Below, piece by piece: positions 43,440 through 52,652 of a DNA stretch of 52,652 nucleotides (positions are counted from its first letter, which is position 1; each line of letters begins with the position of its first letter). Made by a program: the position numbers and the translations under genes. Source of the stretch: Streptomyces sp. (GTDB taxonomy: Bacteria; Actinomycetota; Actinomycetes; Streptomycetales; Streptomycetaceae); the NCBI RefSeq assembly GCF_031181705.1, contig NZ_JAPSKN010000005.1:32116-84767 (forward strand). Reading direction: 5' to 3'. The notes under the pieces are model-generated. The model ran no database searches, was not told the DNA's origin, and saw only the letters and a program-made list of their open reading frames with translations.

Positions 43440-44228
43440 GTGACTTCGGCTGTAACCATTCCCAGGCACGGGGGCACTGGAGGGCGTACGGCCGTTGCCG
43501 CGCGGGCGCGGCAGGTCGTGAAGGCGTACGGGTCCGGAGAGACCCGTGTCGTCGCCCTCGATCACGTCGACGTGGACATCGAACGCGGCCAGTTCACCGC
43601 GATCATGGGCCCCTCGGGCTCCGGCAAGTCCACGCTGATGCACTGCCTCGCCGGGCTCGACACCGTCACCAGCGGGCAGATCTACCTCGACGACACCGAG
43701 ATCACCGGCCTGAAGGACAAGAAGCTGACGCAGCTGCGCCGGGACCGGATCGGGTTCATCTTCCAGGCGTTCAACCTGCTGCCGACGCTGAACGCCATCG
43801 AGAACATCACGCTGCCCATGGACATCGCGGGCCGCAAGCCGGACAAGCAGTGGCTCGCGCGGGTCGTGGAGACCGTCGGGCTCGCCGACCGGCTCAAGCA
43901 CCGGCCCACCCAGCTCTCCGGCGGCCAGCAGCAGCGCGTCGCCGTGGCACGGGCGCTCGCCGCCCGGCCCGAGATCATCTTCGGTGACGAGCCGACCGGA
44001 AACCTCGACTCGCGCGCCGGCGCCGAGGTCCTCGGCTTCCTGCGCCGCTCGGTGACCGAGCTGGGCCAGACCATCGTCATGGTCACCCACGACCCGGTCG
44101 CCGCCAGCTACGCGGACCGGGTGCTGTACCTCGCCGACGGACGGATCGTCGACGAGATGTTCAAGCCGACCGCGGAGGCCGTCCTGGACCGCATGAAGGA
44201 CTTCGACGCCCGGGGGCGCACGTCATGA
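43440..44228 (+). CDS. ABC exporter ATP-binding protein (MacB/LolD type)
   Basis: 262-residue ATPase for the following FtsX-like permease. Walker A GPSGSGKST at 57-65, Q loop near FIFQAFNLLPTLNAIENITL, signature LSGGQQQRVAVARALAARP, Walker B IIFGDEPTGNLD, and H loop TIVMVTHDPVAASYAD. GTG start preceded by AGGAG. Its stop overlaps the permease ATG (ATGA). This family powers export or mechanotransmission rather than uptake. Confidence 0.94.
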   Translation: MTSAVTIPRHGGTGGRTAVAARARQVVKAYGSGETRVVALDHVDVDIERGQFTAIMGPSGSGKSTLMHCLAGLDTVTSGQIYLDDTEITGLKDKKLTQLRRDRIGFIFQAFNLLPTLNAIENITLPMDIAGRKPDKQWLARVVETVGLADRLKHRPTQLSGGQQQRVAVARALAARPEIIFGDEPTGNLDSRAGAEVLGFLRRSVTELGQTIVMVTHDPVAASYADRVLYLADGRIVDEMFKPTAEAVLDRMKDFDARGRTS

Positions 44229-46804
44229 CCGTCATGAAGACCTCCATGCGCAACTTCGTCGCGCACAAGGGACGCATGGCCCTGTCGGCGGTCGCCGTCC
44301 TGCTGTCGGTGGCCTTCGTCTGCGGGACGCTCGTCTTCACCGACACCATGTCCACCACGTTCGACAAGCTCTTCGCGGCCACCTCCTCCGACGTCACGGT
44401 CAGCGCCAAGGGCGCCTCCGACAGCGGTGAGACCACCGCCGACAACGGCAAGCCGCCGGTCATGCCCGCCTCCGTGCTCGGCGAGGTGCGCAAGGCCGAG
44501 GGCGTGAAGTCCGCCGAGGGCACGGTGTTCTCCACGTCGGTCACCGTCGTCGACGCCGACAAGGACAGCCTCTCGCCCACCAGCGGCGGCCCGACCATCG
44601 TCGGCAGCTGGAACGCCACCGACGCCCGCACCATGAAGATCACCTCCGGTGCGGCGCCCGAGGGCGGCGACCAGATCATGGTCGACGCCGACACCGCCGA
44701 CAAGCACGGCCTGAGGCTCGGCGACGAGATCACCGTGCTCACCGCGGTCGGCAACCACACCGCGAGGATCTGCGGCATCGCCGACTTCACCGTCACCAAC
44801 CCCGGCGCCGCGATCTTCTACCTCGACACGAAGACCGCCCAGCAGGCCCTGGTCGGCGAGCCGGGTGTCTACACCAACGTCAACGTCACCGCGGCCGCCG
44901 GCGTCAGCGACGCACAGCTGAAGAAGAACGTCACCACCGAGCTCGGCGGCGACTTCCAGGTCAAGACCGCCAAGGAGACCGCCGACGCCAACCAGAAGGA
45001 CGTCGAGGGCTTCATGAACGTCATGAAGTACGCGATGCTCGGCTTCGCCGGGATCGCCCTCCTCGTCGGCATCTTCCTGATCATCAACACCTTCTCCATG
45101 CTGGTCGCCCAGCGCACCCGCGAGATCGGCCTGATGCGGGCCATCGGCTCCTCCCGCAAGCAGGTCAACCGCTCGGTGCTGGCCGAGGCGCTGCTGCTCG
45201 GCCTCGTCGGCTCGGTGCTCGGCGTGGGCGCGGGCGTCGGCCTCGCCGTCGGCCTCATGAAGCTCATGGGCCAGATGGGCATGGAACTGTCCACCGACGA
45301 CCTCACCGTCGCCTGGACGACCCCCGTGGTCGGACTCGTCCTCGGCGTGGTCGTCACCGTGCTCGCCGCCTACCTGCCCGCCCGGCGCGCCGGCAAGATC
45401 TCCCCGATGGCGGCGCTGCGCGACGCGGGCGCCCCGGCGGACGCCAAGGCCGGCTGGATCCGCGGCATCACCGGTACCGTCCTCACCGCCGGCGGCACCT
45501 TCGCCCTGTACCTGGCGGCGGCGGCCGACAAGGCCACCGACGGCTCGCTGTGGCTCGGCATCGGCGTGGTGCTGTCGCTGATCGGCTTCGTCGTCATCGG
45601 CCCGCTGCTCGCCGGCGCCGTGGTCCGGGTCCTCGGCGCGGTCCTGCTGCGGATGTTCGGCCCCGTGGGCCGCATGGCCGAGCGCAACGCCCTGCGCAAC
45701 CCGCGCCGCACCGGAGCGACGGGCGCCGCGCTCATGATCGGCCTCGCCCTGGTGGCGTGCCTGTCCGTGGTCGGCTCCTCCATGGTGGCCTCCGCAACCG
45801 ACCAGCTCGACAAGACCGTCGGCACGGACTTCATCGTCCAGTCCGACAGCGGCCAGCTGATCACCCCGCAGGCGGTCAAGGCCATGAAGTCGACGCCGGA
45901 GCTGGAGCGGGTCACCGAGTACAAGTGGACCAAGGCCGACTTCACCACCCCCGACGGCAAGACCCTCAAGGACACGGCGATCACGGCGGCCGACCCGTCG
46001 TACGCGACCGACCTGCGCACCGAGACCGTCGCCGGCAAGCTGCCCGACGCCTACCAGCCGGACTCGATGTCCGTGCACGAGAAGTTCGCCGAGGACCACG
46101 GCATCAGCCTCGGCTCGAAGATCAAGGTGGCCTTCAAGGACGGCTCCGCGGCCGACCTCACGGTCCGGGCGATCACCAGCAGTGACGTCGTGATCGACGC
46201 GGGCGCGATGTACACCTCCATCGCGACGATGGCCAAGTACGTCCCGGCCGACAAGATGCCGCTGGACTCGCTGGTCTTCGCCAGCGCCAAGGAGGGTCAG
46301 CAGGACGCCGCCTACAAGTCCCTGAGGTCGGCCCTGCACGACTACCCGCAGTACACCGTGCGCGACCAGACCGACTACAAGGACGCTCTGAAGGACCAGA
46401 TCGGCCAGCTGCTCAACATGATCTACGGCCTGCTGGCCCTGGCGATCATCGTCGCCATCCTGGGCGTGGTGAACACCCTGGCCCTGTCGGTGGTGGAGCG
46501 CACCAGGGAGATCGGCCTGATGCGGGCGATCGGCCTCTCCCGCCGTCAGCTGCGCCGCATGATCCGCATGGAGTCGGTGGTCATCGCCCTCTTCGGCGCC
46601 CTGCTGGGCCTCGGCCTCGGCATGGGCTGGGGCGCCACGGCCCAGCAGCTGCTGGAGCTGGAGGGCCTGATGGTCCTGGACATCCCCTGGCCGACGATCA
46701 TCGGCGTCTTCCTCGGCTCGGCGTTCGTGGGCCTGTTCGCGGCCCTGATCCCGGCGTTCCGGGCGGGCCGGATGAACGTGCTGAACGCGATCGCGACGGA
46801 GTAG
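44225..46804 (+). CDS. ABC exporter permease with two FtsX/MacB domains
   Basis: 859-residue membrane protein. An N-terminal helix (MALSAVAVLLSVAFVCGTLV) precedes a large extracellular MacB-like domain, then three helices of the first FtsX domain (AMLGFAGIALLVGIFLIINT onward). Two further helices and a second extracellular domain follow (about 500-720), then the last FtsX domain (IYGLLALAIIVAILGVVNTL to VGLFAALIPAFRAGRMNVLN). Both domains keep the coupling motif RTREIGLMRAIG. Translationally coupled to the ATPase gene. The exported substrate is unknown; actinobacterial relatives handle lipids, peptides or envelope stress. Confidence 0.93.
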   Translation: MTVMKTSMRNFVAHKGRMALSAVAVLLSVAFVCGTLVFTDTMSTTFDKLFAATSSDVTVSAKGASDSGETTADNGKPPVMPASVLGEVRKAEGVKSAEGTVFSTSVTVVDADKDSLSPTSGGPTIVGSWNATDARTMKITSGAAPEGGDQIMVDADTADKHGLRLGDEITVLTAVGNHTARICGIADFTVTNPGAAIFYLDTKTAQQALVGEPGVYTNVNVTAAAGVSDAQLKKNVTTELGGDFQVKTAKETADANQKDVEGFMNVMKYAMLGFAGIALLVGIFLIINTFSMLVAQRTREIGLMRAIGSSRKQVNRSVLAEALLLGLVGSVLGVGAGVGLAVGLMKLMGQMGMELSTDDLTVAWTTPVVGLVLGVVVTVLAAYLPARRAGKISPMAALRDAGAPADAKAGWIRGITGTVLTAGGTFALYLAAAADKATDGSLWLGIGVVLSLIGFVVIGPLLAGAVVRVLGAVLLRMFGPVGRMAERNALRNPRRTGATGAALMIGLALVACLSVVGSSMVASATDQLDKTVGTDFIVQSDSGQLITPQAVKAMKSTPELERVTEYKWTKADFTTPDGKTLKDTAITAADPSYATDLRTETVAGKLPDAYQPDSMSVHEKFAEDHGISLGSKIKVAFKDGSAADLTVRAITSSDVVIDAGAMYTSIATMAKYVPADKMPLDSLVFASAKEGQQDAAYKSLRSALHDYPQYTVRDQTDYKDALKDQIGQLLNMIYGLLALAIIVAILGVVNTLALSVVERTREIGLMRAIGLSRRQLRRMIRMESVVIALFGALLGLGLGMGWGATAQQLLELEGLMVLDIPWPTIIGVFLGSAFVGLFAALIPAFRAGRMNVLNAIATE

Positions 46805-47077
46805 TCACGCGTCACCGCGAGGAGCCACCGCATACGGGGGTTGCGGGGAACCCGGCGCCGGGAAGTCCACTCCAGGACTACCCGGCGCCGGTCGCTGCGC
46901 GCGGCGAGGGCCGGCCGGCCCGGACACCGACGCCGAGACCTCGCACCCGGGGGCGTCATCCACAGGCCCCGACGCCGGGCCGCGCAGCGTCGTACGCTGG
47001 AGACCCCCGGCCCGCGGCGCGCGTCGGGCCAGTCGCGTTGCCCACCCCCTGGACTCCCCGGACGGAAAACACCCCCC

Positions 47078-50611
<3,534 letters not shown>

Positions 50612-50618
50612 CAGGCGG

Positions 50619-50680
50619 GGACCGGGCCTGGTGCGGCACCGGCTTCGGGCCGGGCCCGGTTCCGGACCCGGTCCCGGAAC
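50619..50680 (+). terminator. compound hairpin region after mfd
   Basis: GGACCGGGCC pairs with GGCCCGGTTCC across a variable loop, and GTTCCGG/CCGGAAC forms a further stem just downstream. Alternative pairings exist because of GC repeats, but a terminator for mfd is likely. Confidence 0.6.
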
Positions 50681-50784
50681 GCCCCTTCGGGCCGGTGTGG
50701 TGTGAACCTTCGCCTCGCTACCGTGGGACGAGACACAGGCCGCCCGCGCGAGGGCGGCACGGGCAAGCAGGGGAGGGGCGCAGG

Positions 50785-51561
50785 GTGAGGCGTCTGAGGG
50801 GCGGGGCGGCACTGGCCGTCGCCATGGTGTTCGCCGGTGCGGCGCTGACCGGCTGCGAGGGCCTGGCCCCTCCGGTGGACGGCAGCGGAGCCTCCGGATC
50901 CGGTGCCCCGGCCGCCGGCGACCCCCGGGCCGTGAACCCGCTGGACAACCCGGACGGCACGAAGCCGGGACTGGCGTCGATCACCTCCACCGAGGACAGG
51001 GCGAAGGCGCGCGCCCTGATCGAGAAGGTGGCCACGAAGGGCCGCGGCCCCAGGACGGGTTACGACCGGGACGAGTTCGGCTACGCCTGGATGGACTCGG
51101 CGCCACGCGACGTCCCCTTCTCCCGCAACGGCTGCGACACGCGCAACGACCTCCTCAAGCGCGACGGCCGGGACCTGCGCTTCCGTAAGGGCTCCGACTG
51201 CGTCGTCACGTCCATGACGCTGCACGACCCGTACACCGGCAAGGTCATCGAGTTCACCAAGTCCCGTGCGACGAAGGTGCAGATAGACCACGTGATGCCC
51301 TTGTCCTACGACTGGCAGATGGGCGCCTCGCGCTGGACGGAGGACAAGCGGGAGTCCATCGCCAACGACCCGCTCAACCTCGTCCCGGTGGACGGGCCGA
51401 CCAACAGCGCGAAGGGAGACTCCGGACCGGCGTCCTGGCTGCCGCCCGACCGTCGGATCCGCTGCGCCTACTCGGTGCGCTTCGCCCAGGTGTCCCTGAA
51501 GTACGACCTGCCCGTGACGTCCGCCGACAAGGAGACGATGCTGCGGCAGTGCGGCGGCTGA
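50785..51561 (+). CDS. secreted HNH-nuclease lipoprotein (DUF1524/GmrSD C-terminal type)
   Basis: 258 residues. Signal peptide with the lipobox LTGC (Cys24), so it should be a lipoprotein on the outer face of the membrane or be shed. The nuclease part has FGYAWMDSAPRDVPFSRNGC, VQIDHVMPLSYDWQMGAS (Asp168-His169, the DHxxP motif) and NDPLNLVPVDGPTNSAKGD (the N...N...K part of the HNH). Two Cys pairs may form disulfides outside the cell. Related proteins degrade extracellular DNA; nutrient uptake or defence are both possible. GTG 50785 after GGGAGGGG; the frame upstream belongs to no gene. Confidence 0.88.
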   Translation: MRRLRGGAALAVAMVFAGAALTGCEGLAPPVDGSGASGSGAPAAGDPRAVNPLDNPDGTKPGLASITSTEDRAKARALIEKVATKGRGPRTGYDRDEFGYAWMDSAPRDVPFSRNGCDTRNDLLKRDGRDLRFRKGSDCVVTSMTLHDPYTGKVIEFTKSRATKVQIDHVMPLSYDWQMGASRWTEDKRESIANDPLNLVPVDGPTNSAKGDSGPASWLPPDRRIRCAYSVRFAQVSLKYDLPVTSADKETMLRQCGG

Positions 51562-51600
51562 CGGCGGCGGCCCGCCCACCCTGCGCTACCGTCCCCGGAC

Positions 51601-52314
51601 ATGACGACCCATGCGCTGCAGGCCCTGCGGAGCGCGCTGCGGGACGGGGCCGAGCCGGACATCAGGATCCAGCAGCTGCGGGTGCTGCGGCCGCCGGAAG
51701 ACGATGAACTGCTCGGCGTGCGGGTGCCCGTGGTACGCGAGCTGGCCCGGGCACACCGGGAGCTGACCCGGGAGGACGTGGACGCGCTGCTGCGCAGCCG
51801 TGTGCACGAGGAGCGGTTGGCCGGGGTGCTGGTGCTGGCCGAGCGGACGCGGACGGCCCGGGGCGCGGAACGCCGGGACCTGGTCGACTTCTACCTGGCG
51901 CGCACCCGGTGCGTGGACAACTGGGACCTGGTGGACGCCTCCGCCCACCTCGTGCTCGGGCCGTGGCTCGTGGACGGGCCCGAGGAGGGCTTCTGGGACG
52001 TCCTGGACGGGCTGGCCGCCTCGTCCTGGCTCTGGGACCGCAGGATCGCCGTCGTCGCCACCCTGGCGCTGATCCGCCAGGGGCGCTTCGAGCCGACGTT
52101 CCGCCTGGTGCGCGCCCTGTGCCACGATCCGGAACCGCTGATCCACAAGGCGCTCGGCTGGATGCTGCGCGAGATCGGCCGCCGGGACGCGCCCCTGCTG
52201 GTGGCGTTCCTGGAGCAGCACCCGAATGACCTGCCGCGCATCACCGTGCGGTACGCGACCGAGCGGCTCCCGGCGCAGGAACGCGCGCGCTTCGTACGAG
52301 CGCGGCAGCGGTAA
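51601..52314 (+). CDS. AlkD-like DNA alkylation repair protein
   Basis: 237 residues made of HEAT-like helical repeats, resembling the DNA glycosylase AlkD, which excises alkylated bases. Recognisable family segments are VRVPVVRELARAH, RCVDNWDLVDASAHLVLGPW, SSWLWDRRIAVVATLALIRQ and LIHKALGWMLREIGRRD, which include the conserved W, D and R positions of the DNA-binding cleft. It begins at ATG 51601, 39 bp after the nuclease gene, without a good ribosome-binding site. The spacing allows co-transcription. Confidence 0.88.
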   Translation: MTTHALQALRSALRDGAEPDIRIQQLRVLRPPEDDELLGVRVPVVRELARAHRELTREDVDALLRSRVHEERLAGVLVLAERTRTARGAERRDLVDFYLARTRCVDNWDLVDASAHLVLGPWLVDGPEEGFWDVLDGLAASSWLWDRRIAVVATLALIRQGRFEPTFRLVRALCHDPEPLIHKALGWMLREIGRRDAPLLVAFLEQHPNDLPRITVRYATERLPAQERARFVRARQR

Positions 52315-52353
52315 TCCGATGCCCGGCACACCGGATCCCCCTACGGTGACCCC

Positions 52354-52652
52354 ATGCCGGAGATCACGGAGCCGAAGATCACGCAGCCGAGGATATCGAG
52401 CCTCGCCGACCGCCCCGACATGCTGGAGCGGGTCGTGGGAATGGCGGACACCTGGCCGGAGTTCGTGATCCAGGACCTCGTGGGCGCCGCGCACTTACCC
52501 CCGGATCGCCCCGAACTCCCCGAGTACTGCCCGGGAACGGCTGGGACACGGTCCTGGTGTGGGCCTTCTCGGACCTGCGCCGCGGAGTACGCCCCGACAC
52601 GGTCAGCGCCATCTCCGTCTCCGTCGCGCCCCACGCCCAGGGCAGGGGCCTG
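52354..52652 (+). pseudogene. frameshifted GNAT-family gene, cut by window end
   Basis: ATG 52354 opens a frame reading ISSLADRPDMLERVVGMADT, then PEFVIQDLVG and LPEYC, the N-terminal part of a GNAT family I recall in Streptomyces. From 52536 the homology continues in another frame: NGWDTVLVWAFSDLRRGVRP, then AISVSVAPHAQGRGL, the acetyl-CoA-binding region. The stretch normally between them (about 25-30 residues after LPEYC) is missing, so an internal deletion shifted the frame. The first part contains a rare TTA codon. The gene runs off the window. Confidence 0.65.

Overview
The window is high-GC actinobacterial chromosome, almost certainly Streptomyces. The G/C-biased third codon positions, frequent GTG starts, ATGA-type overlaps and gene order fit the conserved core of the chromosome: rpf-ksgA-ispE, galTEK, tamR-tam, ppc, pth-rplY-prs-glmU, mfd. 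Identifications come from reading the sequence and from remembered families. No database search was run.

Layout. 1-6305: 3' part of an RpfB-like cell-wall lytic enzyme, ksgA, ispE, an ankyrin/HEAT-repeat protein and an ABC-F ATPase. 6306-11123: two tandem paralogous membrane-anchored PQQ-type beta-propeller proteins and an orphan response regulator with a degenerate receiver. 11124-11523: a 31-bp-period tandem repeat. 11524-16917: a sodium:solute symporter with a small membrane protein, divergent from galT-galE-galK, with 10-bp-spaced direct repeats in the shared promoter region. 16971-21622: a GNAT protein, a second orphan response regulator preceded by a long inverted repeat, tamR/tam with a palindromic operator, and an acyl desaturase translationally coupled to a TetR regulator. 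21918-30284: ppc, a sortase-substrate (LAETG) surface protein, a membrane protein, pth, rplY, prs, glmU and a tRNA-Gln.

30293-38051 is the accessory-looking part. It holds a decayed gene of a Streptomyces helix-turn-helix family, an orphan histidine kinase, and a compact cluster of polymorphic-toxin-type domains. These are a SUKH-3 protein, a YwqJ-like deaminase, a WHH-nuclease/SUKH fusion, and a 959-residue YrhB - Gly/Pro-rich linker - deaminase - SUKH-4 fusion. None of them has a recognisable secretion module, and in two cases toxin-like and immunity-like domains share one polypeptide. A broken AhpD/CMD-family gene follows.

38208-52652: a coiled-coil cytoskeletal-type protein, an acetate-type symporter whose first membrane helix appears to lie on the opposite strand (apparent 87-bp inversion), a GNAT protein, a DHA2-type efflux pump, a MacB/FtsX-type ABC exporter pair, mfd, a secreted HNH-nuclease lipoprotein, an AlkD-like protein and a frameshifted GNAT gene cut by the window end.

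The most noteworthy items are the toxin/immunity fusion cluster, the apparent micro-inversion, three decayed genes, the tandem repeat array and several operator-like palindromes.
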